54,400 nt of DNA. Origin: Anaerolinea sp. (GTDB lineage: Bacteria > Chloroflexota > Anaerolineae > Aggregatilineales > UBA2796). The stretch lies in assembly GCA_014879835.1 (NCBI GenBank), contig JACSRJ010000143.1:1-54400 (forward strand). Direction: 5' to 3'. A program made the translations under genes and the position numbers. The notes below the pieces were generated by a model. It ran no database searches. It saw only the letters and a list, made by a program, of their open reading frames with translations, and had not been told where the DNA came from. Positions 35,897-42,862 of this stretch are shown piece by piece (within the stretch, counting starts at the first letter, position 1; each line of letters begins with the position of its first letter).

Positions 35897-35926
35897 CCCC
35901 CTTCGCCCGCGTGCGGGCGAAGGGGG
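35897..35926 (+). terminator. Terminator-like hairpin after tpiA
   Basis: CCCCCTTCGCCCGC (35897-35910) is perfectly complementary to GCGGGCGAAGGGGG (35913-35926) with only GT between, a 14-bp stem. No T-run follows, so it may act as a Rho-independent block only in part, or be a member of the REP-like family. Confidence 0.65.
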
Positions 35927-36000
35927 AATCGAGACTTCGAGGGGTAAACTCCTTAAACTCCCCGGTTGGGGTTGTGGGGGACAGCCCTAAAAGGTTTTCA

Positions 36001-36038
36001 CCCCTCTCCTAGCCGCGAAGCGGCGGTCGGGAGAGGGG
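36001..36038. repeat. REP-like nested hairpin
   Basis: CCCCTCTCC (36001-36009) pairs with GGAGAGGGG (36030-36038), and inside it GCCGC (36012-36016) pairs with GCGGC (36020-36024) around GAA. The inner core closely resembles the ACCGC-gca-GCGGT core at 40150-40162. Confidence 0.65.
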
Positions 36039-36193
36039 ACGGGGGTGAGGGCTATCAGCCTCCCCTGACTCCCTTAGGTGGGAATGGATTCCCTTTCTTC
36101 CTGAGGAGAATGGGTTGGGGAGAGGGGGCGCAGTTTCTGAACGGTTCAATGGGGAATTCTTTCGGTTGTACTTAAGCTAGGCCAGAAGGCGCG

Positions 36194-38026
36194 ATGTCTG
36201 CTACACTGAATCTACTAACCCCTTGGATCACCCTGATCGCGGTTTCGTACCTGCTGGTCAGCGTGCGCACATGGATTCTGCGCCACATTTTCGGCGTGAG
36301 TTGGCTTGCCAGCAGCGAACGCAACCTTGCAGTGATCGTCTACTTACTGGTGCTGCTGCCGGGGGTTCTTCTGCGCGAGATCAGCCGCTATTTGACGGCG
36401 GGGATCGTGCGCATCGCGCCTGCCTTTGTAACCCTCACCCCCAATGTAGGCGATGATGGGATCATTGATATTCGCTTTGTTCACTTCATCGTCCTCAACC
36501 CAGTGTATGCAGCCCTGATTGCCCTAGCGCCTTTTGTCAGTGGCTTAGTGTGCATCACCGTGATCGCGCAGGGTGCGCTGGATATTCCCAGTCTGCTGGC
36601 CGCGATCCGCGCCCCGGAAGGGGGAGCAGTAGGCGCAGCCATCAAGGCGATGGTGGAGCGTGAGAACTTCCTGATCTGGGTGTATATTCTCTTTGGGGTC
36701 GCCAACGCCTGTTTGCCTACCTTCAGCGAGCTGCGGGCCACATGGTTCATGTGGGTGATTGCGGTGATGTTTATCGTGCTGCTGGCCATGGTGGGTTTGT
36801 ATCAGGGGATTCAGAATCTGTTTGCGGGCCCAGTCGCTCAGGTATTGTATGGGCTTTCCACAATCTTTGTGATCATTTTGGGGCTAAATCTGATTGTGGC
36901 TGTAGGCGTATGGGTTGCGGAAAAGGTGCTAGAACTGGTCACCGATAAAAAGGTGCAGTATCAACCCGCTCAGGCCGCAGCCAAGCCTGCCCGCATCGCT
37001 AATGCCCCCCGTACTGTTAACGATCTGCGTCTGCCCGTGCCGGGGCTGCCCGGTAAGGCGATGCCCCTCACCGTGAGTTTGCCCACCCTACCCGAACCGG
37101 AGGAAAAACCCGCCCTGCCAGCACGCCCTGCTGCCGCCGCGAGTTTGCCTGCCCGGGCCACTGGTACAGGGCTACCCGCCGTACCCGAAAAGACGCCAGC
37201 CCTGCCACCAAAGCCCGCGGCTGTGGTTCCGCCACCGCCGCCTAAAATGCCTGCTGCATCAGTTACTGGGAGTGATGCAGGGGAAAAGCCAGTGCCTGCT
37301 GCGGCTTCACCGCTGAAGCCACCCACCATTGGCGCACCCCGTACCACAGGCGAAGTGCCCAAAGCCGAACCGGGCAAACCACCTTTTGCGCCCGCTGCCC
37401 GCCAAACTGGGGAGTTTCCCAAACCGCCTTCCGAAACGCCTAAACCTGCCCCTGTGGGTGCACCCCGCACCACAGGCGAAGCACCCAAAGCTGAGCCGGG
37501 CAAGCCACCTTTTGCGCCTGCTGCCCGCCAAACTGGGGAGTTCCCCAAGCAGCCCGCCGAATTGCCTAAACCTGCCCCTCTGGGTGCGCCTCGCACCACA
37601 GGTGAAGCGCCAAAACCTGCTTTTGGAAGCCCCTTTCCACCAGCTAAAAAGGATGAGGGTGCGGATAAACCTGCCGCCGTGAGCGGACCCCCGGCCTTGG
37701 CCCGGCCATCTGCGCCTACCCCCGCCAAACCGCCTCCACCACCTGTGGTGGGCAAACCTTTTGGGGATCGAGCTGTCCGCCCTGCGCCAAAGCCCGCAGG
37801 GAAAAGCGCCGCCGAAGCACGCTCACCTTCCTCCCGCTATGATGATGATGATTACATTGACGCCGACGTGATCGATGATGAGGACTACATCGATGCAGAC
37901 ATCATCGATGCCGATGACGTGGACGAACCACCCACGCCTAAACCCTTCGGAACTTCCCCTTTTGGTAAGGCGGGGAACAAAGACAAAGATAACGATCTAA
38001 AGTATGTAGACCCCGACAAAGAATAA
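36194..38026 (+). CDS. Membrane protein resembling an inactive M50-type peptidase, Pro-rich tail
   Basis: A 610-residue protein. Residues about 1-255 hold six or so membrane segments. The second segment reads LLPGVLLREISRYLTAG, where M50-like intramembrane metalloproteases of similar layout have PGxxxHELSHxxxA, and a later NACLPTFSELRATW resembles the second landmark NTxxPSxSDRxAW. Both zinc His are Arg (Arg61, Arg65) while Glu62 remains, so protease activity is unlikely. The rest is a Pro/Ala/Lys-rich tail with 42-residue repeats and an acidic end (DDDDYIDADVIDDEDYIDAD). The homology is my reading of the motif and should be treated as moderate. AAGG lies 5 bases before the ATG. Confidence 0.8.
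   Translation: MSATLNLLTPWITLIAVSYLLVSVRTWILRHIFGVSWLASSERNLAVIVYLLVLLPGVLLREISRYLTAGIVRIAPAFVTLTPNVGDDGIIDIRFVHFIVLNPVYAALIALAPFVSGLVCITVIAQGALDIPSLLAAIRAPEGGAVGAAIKAMVERENFLIWVYILFGVANACLPTFSELRATWFMWVIAVMFIVLLAMVGLYQGIQNLFAGPVAQVLYGLSTIFVIILGLNLIVAVGVWVAEKVLELVTDKKVQYQPAQAAAKPARIANAPRTVNDLRLPVPGLPGKAMPLTVSLPTLPEPEEKPALPARPAAAASLPARATGTGLPAVPEKTPALPPKPAAVVPPPPPKMPAASVTGSDAGEKPVPAAASPLKPPTIGAPRTTGEVPKAEPGKPPFAPAARQTGEFPKPPSETPKPAPVGAPRTTGEAPKAEPGKPPFAPAARQTGEFPKQPAELPKPAPLGAPRTTGEAPKPAFGSPFPPAKKDEGADKPAAVSGPPALARPSAPTPAKPPPPPVVGKPFGDRAVRPAPKPAGKSAAEARSPSSRYDDDDYIDADVIDDEDYIDADIIDADDVDEPPTPKPFGTSPFGKAGNKDKDNDLKYVDPDKE
37331..37620 (+). repeat. 126-bp tandem repeat inside the Pro-rich tail
   Basis: Units begin at 37331, 37457 and 37583, exactly 126 bases (42 residues) apart. 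The first two are full, the third ends after about 38 bases. Each encodes APRTTGE, then KAEPGKPPFAPAARQTGEFP. Synonymous differences show that the copies are not recent duplicates of identical DNA. Confidence 0.9.
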
Positions 38027-38147
38027 ATCAGCGGTCGCTGTGATGGTTCCATTTTGGTGTGCCTGAAGTACGTGGATGGTTGCAGCCACACCCTCCGATA
38101 TTCTCACTAGATTCTGATTGCGTTATCCTGAAAAGGGAGCATTCCGT

Positions 38148-38177
38148 TTGTTCAAGATCGTCTCGAAGGATGATAAT
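38148..38177 (+). promoter_or_regulatory. Possible promoter of the multi-pass zinc-ribbon protein
   Basis: TTGTTC (38148-38153) and GATAAT (38172-38177) are 18 bases apart and would give a leader of about 25 bases that includes the AGGAGG Shine-Dalgarno. Confidence 0.42.
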
Positions 38178-38209
38178 GAGGAGAGTCTACATCGCAGCAG
38201 GAGGTTGAG

Positions 38210-40105
38210 ATGGATACCGCGAATACCGCATTTAGTTCAAAACGCCTGAATATCCGCCGTCCCCCGCTTATTGTGAGTGCAGCCAAGCTGTGCAGTGGGT
38301 TGATTGTGATCGCAATGGCCTTTGTCAGCGCCTTGGTGACCTATGACCTCCTCACACGACTGATCCGCTCCCGCCAGTTTAACGACCTCCGAAATTTCGT
38401 GACTCAAATCCAAGACTCTGGCCGATTTCCCCGTATGGCAAGTGATGAATTGATCATCTCCCTCGCTTATGCACTGGCGATCCTGCTCTTTGGACTCGTG
38501 TTTTTGCCCACCATTTTAGGGGCGGTTATTCGCGGGCTGCGCTTTATCCTGATCGGTTTAGGGGAGATTGTTCGCCCGTGGATGCCCGCGTTGATTCCGC
38601 TCCCATTTCGGAATTATGCAGATGTGATCAATGGCTTCAAACAGCATATCCTCTCGCTTTATCGGCCGCTGGAGAATTTTGTGAGCGCGACCTTTGGCAA
38701 AAACACCATGTTTCTGTCACCAGTGCGGCGGCGGGTAGTCACCGAAAATGCGCGCTACCTGAAGGGACGTGTGCTTTCGGTAATCCTCACAGCGCTTACT
38801 TTAGGTGGTATCCTGTGGTTCATAAACTGGTTAACAACCGATGCGGCCGGCAAATTGCTTCCCAATAGTGTCAGTGCCCAGTTGATTCAGTTATTGACTC
38901 AGGATTCGGCACGGGCCATTATTACCACCCCGCTCATTTGGCTCATAGGGCTATTTGTGGGGTTGGGAGTCATCGAATTTGTTATCACCATGCTGCTGGT
39001 ACCCCCGGGTCAGCCGCCAACCATGGCGCATGAAGCCTCCGATTATTATCGCGGCTTTGGACACCCCAACCAGTTGATTAATCGTCTGCCCAGCATCGCC
39101 ACCTCATTACAATGGCAAGGGTTTCTTAACCGCCATCATGCCGATCTACATGAACAACGTTCTAATGCAGTAGGCGATGCAGGCTCTTTCACGGCTTATC
39201 TGACCATCGAACAACAACCCCACCCCATACGCCCGTCGGGTTTTTTGGCCTCCTATCTCTTGTTGGGGTTGGGCTGGGGGCTGCAACTGGTTGGTTTTTA
39301 TATCATTTTGTTTGAACTGCTGCCGTGGCCCATCCGTGTTTTGGGTTCAGATACCTATACCCCTCCTTTTTTGTGGGCACCTTTGTTTGTGATCCTCATG
39401 GCGGTTCTGGGACGTCGAGCCACAAGGGCTGGCATCCGGTTCGCTGACCAAGCATATCTGCTCTTTGACTCGGCATGGTTCAGTTCTACTGCGATCCTGA
39501 TTGATTTTGCGGGTAATCTTTCGCGGGCCGATGTGCGTGTGGGAAAGTCCGTCGCGGATTCCATCGAATCCAGCAATCTGGTGGTACGGTCGGACTTTAC
39601 CGCGAACTTCTGGGCTGCGGAACTGATCAGTGAAGCCAGCAGCTTGACTGCCGAACGGGAATTACTAGCGTTGAAGCAGACCCCAGAGAGCATGAAGTGG
39701 GTTGCTTTTTTCCGGCGAGAGATCAACAGCCTGCGCGATGAGGGTGTGCAGCCGATCCGTGTTGATGTGCAGTCGCAGGGGGTGGGCGACATCATGCAGT
39801 CCAACCTACAAGTCTCAACCTTGCGCGCCGGGGCTATGGAAAAAGCGCAGATTCAGGCATCGCAGCAGGGAACAGATGCAGCCTTGCCGGATCTGCTAAA
39901 GCCACTGGTTGGCAGTGGACAGACCGCGACTGCTGGCTCCAACAGTGCCAAGTCTTCAGGAGAAGACGACGACCCCGAAGGCTGGAAAGTTTGCCCAGAA
40001 TGTGCTGAAAAAGTCCGCGCACGGGCTAGAAAATGTCGTTTTTGCGGTTATCGTTTTTGGGGGAGCGATCTAACCGATGATGGGGGCGAATCGCCTCTTC
40101 CCTGA
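38210..40105 (+). CDS. Multi-pass membrane protein with C-terminal zinc ribbon
   Basis: No family recognised. The 631-residue protein has membrane segments near 25-50, 85-120, 190-210, 245-270 and two more near 345-375 and 390-410. Its C-terminal third is soluble, with a possible helical domain, and ends in a zinc ribbon: CPEC and CRFCGYRFW, four Cys in the last 50 residues. The zinc ribbon suggests a cytoplasmic protein-protein or nucleic-acid contact. AGGAGG lies 5 bases before the ATG. It lies in a cluster with the M50-like protein and the STAND NTPase but is separately promoted. Confidence 0.82.
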   Translation: MDTANTAFSSKRLNIRRPPLIVSAAKLCSGLIVIAMAFVSALVTYDLLTRLIRSRQFNDLRNFVTQIQDSGRFPRMASDELIISLAYALAILLFGLVFLPTILGAVIRGLRFILIGLGEIVRPWMPALIPLPFRNYADVINGFKQHILSLYRPLENFVSATFGKNTMFLSPVRRRVVTENARYLKGRVLSVILTALTLGGILWFINWLTTDAAGKLLPNSVSAQLIQLLTQDSARAIITTPLIWLIGLFVGLGVIEFVITMLLVPPGQPPTMAHEASDYYRGFGHPNQLINRLPSIATSLQWQGFLNRHHADLHEQRSNAVGDAGSFTAYLTIEQQPHPIRPSGFLASYLLLGLGWGLQLVGFYIILFELLPWPIRVLGSDTYTPPFLWAPLFVILMAVLGRRATRAGIRFADQAYLLFDSAWFSSTAILIDFAGNLSRADVRVGKSVADSIESSNLVVRSDFTANFWAAELISEASSLTAERELLALKQTPESMKWVAFFRREINSLRDEGVQPIRVDVQSQGVGDIMQSNLQVSTLRAGAMEKAQIQASQQGTDAALPDLLKPLVGSGQTATAGSNSAKSSGEDDDPEGWKVCPECAEKVRARARKCRFCGYRFWGSDLTDDGGESPLP

Positions 40106-40132
40106 ACCAATGTATAGAAAAGACTGAACTTT

Positions 40133-40182
40133 GCCTGATCCCCCTTCGCACCGCGCAGCGGTCGTAGGCAGGAGGATCAGGC
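40133..40182. repeat. REP-like hairpin between convergent genes
   Basis: GCCTGATCC (40133-40141) pairs with GGATCAGGC (40174-40182). The inner ACCGC (40150-40154) pairs with GCGGT (40158-40162). It lies between convergent genes and can serve as a terminator on both strands. Confidence 0.68.
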
Positions 40183-40247
40183 TCTTAAAGGACGAGACTT
40201 CTCAGCGGTGTAAGGGGCAAAGGAATTTGGGGGTTACCCTCTTCTAC

Positions 40248-41627
40248 CTAGATACTCCGTGCGCGTTTGCGGTGTGCCCGCCGCTTGTGTGGCGGGATTT
40301 TCTGAGTGAGGTCTGCTCGCGCTTTTTTACCCCCTGCACGCCGAGAGAGCGCACTTTTTGCGGATTTGATCGGGGTCGGCTGCAAGCTGGCGATCAGCAC
40401 ATTCAAATCGGTACGTGTGCGTTCGCTTGGCGCGGCCATCCCAAAGACCTGCCAAATGCTGATCTCGCCAGTGTCACCAGTGTGGGTTGGTGGTGGAATG
40501 TCTTTGTCAATGGTTTGCCCTTCAGCCTCAAACATCTGCTTTTGGGTGGGTACAGGAATCCCTCGCGGCGGTGTCTTACGCATCTCCGGCGGCAAAGCGT
40601 CGTTTACTGGGGGCACTGCATAGGTTTGAGTGCGCTCTAAAGGCGCAGGCGGAGCTGATGGCGGGGGAGGGGATGCTTCCTCTTTAGGCGCAACCAGCGA
40701 GACCGGCACCGTGAGGGCGTTAGGATCATAACTCCCCTCACGCGCATCCGGTGGCGGCACTCTGATAGACGGTACAGTGGGGGGCAGAGACGGGGACGCT
40801 TGTGCTCCAAGCATTTCGTTCAACCCTTTTGGCTTGCGGGGTTTGGTATCCGCTAAGTTCGTCTCCTGACTTCGAGAAGGAATCTCAGTAGGCGCACTCG
40901 AAGCCTGCGGTAAGGCTGCTACAAATGAAGGTTCTGGTTTGGGCGGCGGCGGAGTCGGATCAGATGGTTGGGGCACAGGGGGAGTCTTGAGAGGCACGAT
41001 CTCAAGGACGGTATCCCCGTCTTCGGTGATTGCAGCTTTATCCTCGTCCACATGGGGCAAAGCGATATGAGCGGCTCTAGGTGCGGGTTTACCCTCCACA
41101 CTCGACATGACGCCCCCACGGGCCGCCCGTTCTTCCCAATTGGGGGCGGCCCGTACTGCAAACCGATTCTGCTTTTCTGGATCGATCTTAACACCTGTGG
41201 ACTCTACCAACCGTCGGAGCTGCTTCAGGCTTGCGGACATCATCGCTTCGATCCGCCGCCGTGCCCCTAAAAAGCTCCGAATGCCGCTCAAAACACCCTT
41301 GGTTTGGTACTCAAAAGTCCAGTTGACCCAAGTTCCCTCGGAAATCGGTTGAAGTCGTAGTCGTCCGCGATACTCTCGGTAGAAACCCTCTAGCATCACG
41401 TACTCATAGCCAAGGTTTTCAAGCCACTGGGTGATTTCCTCAATAGTGGAGCGCCCATCTGGGTCGGTGATCCGGCGGCGAGTCCCAACCACCCCCACAC
41501 GGGTGCTGAGAATCGAGACCTGCCTGCATCCCTTATGCCAACGGGGGATCAGGTTTGGGGTTGCCAGATACTGCCAAACCGCATCAGCGGGAGCAGCGAT
41601 GAGAATACGCTGGTCGATCAACGGCAC
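40248..41627 (-). CDS. SRPBCC-domain protein with long disordered tail
   Basis: A 459-residue protein starting at a GTG (41627) with AGGA about 10 bases upstream. Residues about 1-150 form a START/SRPBCC ligand-binding domain (MPLIDQRILIAAPADAVWQYLATPNLIPRWHKG, GTRRRITDPDGR, GTWVNWTFEYQTKGVLSG), a helix-grip fold that binds hydrophobic molecules. The remaining 300 residues are low-complexity, Pro-rich, and end in a strongly basic tail (KKARADLTQKIPPHKRRAHRKRARSI). It is divergent from the small membrane proteins. The ligand is unknown. Confidence 0.85.
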   Translation of the reverse strand: MPLIDQRILIAAPADAVWQYLATPNLIPRWHKGCRQVSILSTRVGVVGTRRRITDPDGRSTIEEITQWLENLGYEYVMLEGFYREYRGRLRLQPISEGTWVNWTFEYQTKGVLSGIRSFLGARRRIEAMMSASLKQLRRLVESTGVKIDPEKQNRFAVRAAPNWEERAARGGVMSSVEGKPAPRAAHIALPHVDEDKAAITEDGDTVLEIVPLKTPPVPQPSDPTPPPPKPEPSFVAALPQASSAPTEIPSRSQETNLADTKPRKPKGLNEMLGAQASPSLPPTVPSIRVPPPDAREGSYDPNALTVPVSLVAPKEEASPPPPSAPPAPLERTQTYAVPPVNDALPPEMRKTPPRGIPVPTQKQMFEAEGQTIDKDIPPPTHTGDTGEISIWQVFGMAAPSERTRTDLNVLIASLQPTPIKSAKSALSRRAGGKKARADLTQKIPPHKRRAHRKRARSI

Positions 41628-41823
41628 AAGTCAAAATCCTGTTTTTAATGCGGATGGGTAGAACGACCGAGTTCGCCTCAAGGCTCAAATCAAACTGGTC
41701 AACATCAGAGATTCTTGCCATAAACATCCAAGAGTCTACCACTCGCGGCAAAACCTCAAAAGGGCGAGTAGAATTAAGAGAGACCGGGGAAGTTTTGGGC
41801 CCCGATCTGATAAAAAAGAGAGA

Positions 41824-42156
41824 TTGACCAAAGAGGCGACCTTGCCCAGTCCAGCAGTTATTTTTGGGTTTATTCTGGCCACCCTGTATGGGGCTTTGTT
41901 CCACCTCATCTCCGGGGGCAATCCACGCCGCCTTGCCCTGTACCTGCTTGCAGGGTGGTTGGGTTTTGCTTTAGGGCAGATTTTTGGCAATGCCTTTAAT
42001 GTGCAGTTGTTTCGGGTAGGGGTGATCAATGTGTTTTCAGCCACGCTGGGCGCATGGATTGCCTTATTTTTGACCCGATTTCTGACCGGAAAACGTCCAG
42101 CGTTGGAGCGGCTCGCGGCTTTGCAGAAAGGAATACGGAATGAGCGACAGCCCTAA
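41824..42156 (+). CDS. Small membrane protein (about 110 aa)
   Basis: A hydrophobic protein with three membrane segments (VIFGFILATLYGALFHLI, LALYLLAGWLGFALGQIF, VINVFSATLGAWIALFLTRF) and a short basic tail. No family recognised. The start is uncertain: a TTG at 41824 gives the full frame, while a TTG at 41842 has AGAGG 5 bases upstream and may be the true one. It overlaps the following gene by 17 bases, so both are translated from one message. Confidence 0.72.
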   Translation: MTKEATLPSPAVIFGFILATLYGALFHLISGGNPRRLALYLLAGWLGFALGQIFGNAFNVQLFRVGVINVFSATLGAWIALFLTRFLTGKRPALERLAALQKGIRNERQP

Positions 42157-42607
42157 GCCCACCCTTCAAGACCCTGCGGAAGAGAAGTCTTCTGGGGGGA
42201 TGACGAGGTGGTTCGTGATCGCCTTTGGTGCATTAGGTATTTTTGTGATCGTAGGACTGCTGATCGCCATCATCGGCGGAGTGGCAGATTCGGCAGGTGT
42301 GGCAAACTTCTTCCGCATCTTGCGAGACTTTTTTCTGATCGTACTTGCTCTTCAGGGCGTTTTGATCTGCCTCGCCTTGGTGATTTTGGTGGTGCAGCTC
42401 GCGGCCCTGATCAACCTGCTCAGTACCGAGGTAAAGCCGATCCTTGATGAAGCCCGTGAGACTCTTTCTACCGCACGGGGCACCACCGAGTTTGTGACTC
42501 GAAAAGTTGCCGCTCCGGTCATTCGCACCACTTCAACAGTGGCGGGTGCAGTTACCTTTATGCGGGAGATCACCAATATTCGCCGTTTGGTGAGAGGGAA
42601 AAAATAG
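42140..42607 (+). CDS. Small membrane protein (155 aa), possible DUF948-like
   Basis: Two long hydrophobic segments at about 25-47 and 65-90, then an amphipathic helical region (INLLSTEVKPILDEARETLSTARGTTEFVTRKVAAPVI) and a basic end. The helical part resembles that of DUF948 or similar proteins in which the helices follow a membrane anchor. It overlaps the previous gene by 17 bases and the YtxH-like gene begins 3 bases after its stop. Confidence 0.78.
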   Translation: MSDSPKPTLQDPAEEKSSGGMTRWFVIAFGALGIFVIVGLLIAIIGGVADSAGVANFFRILRDFFLIVLALQGVLICLALVILVVQLAALINLLSTEVKPILDEARETLSTARGTTEFVTRKVAAPVIRTTSTVAGAVTFMREITNIRRLVRGKK

Positions 42608-42610
42608 ACG

Positions 42611-42844
42611 ATGAGCGGCGAGCGTGGGTCAAAAGGTGGCGGACGCGCCTTCATCAATGGGGCGCTGTTAGGGGCGATCATCGGCGCGCTGATCGGCTTC
42701 TGGCGAGCACCTCGAAGTGGGCGGGAGACCCGTGACCAGCTTTTGGATCAGGCAGAAACACTGCGGCGTAAAATTGAGGGCGACTCAGTTCAAGACTCCC
42801 TTGAAGCAGGCAAAAGTGCAGCCCGTGAACTGAATCGGCGATAG
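42611..42844 (+). CDS. YtxH-like small membrane protein
   Basis: A 77-residue protein with one Gly-rich membrane segment (FINGALLGAIIGALIGFWRAPRSGRETR). The step from a Gly-zipper helix to a Pro-Arg-Ser-Gly turn and a long charged helix is typical of YtxH-family proteins, which are often stress-related and of unknown function. It lies 18 bases upstream of the STAND NTPase, in the same transcript. Confidence 0.82.
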   Translation: MSGERGSKGGGRAFINGALLGAIIGALIGFWRAPRSGRETRDQLLDQAETLRRKIEGDSVQDSLEAGKSAARELNRR

Positions 42845-42862
42845 AAAGGCGGGATCAAAACA

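Larger units (their letters stand above)
35889..36193. repeat. Hairpin-rich intergenic region after tpiA
   Basis: Holds three GC-rich elements and no gene: a terminator hairpin (35897-35926), a nested REP-like hairpin (36001-36038), and a purine-rich tract (36110-36130) that can pair with the preceding CCCCT tracts. Such tracts match the dispersed intergenic elements seen after 29142 and 40133. Confidence 0.6.

Noticed and set aside
36970-37755. A 261-codon minus-strand Gly/Ala-rich repetitive frame.
   Set aside because: It is the reverse reading of the Pro/Ala-rich repeat in the plus-strand gene. Its periodicity simply mirrors the 126-bp repeat.
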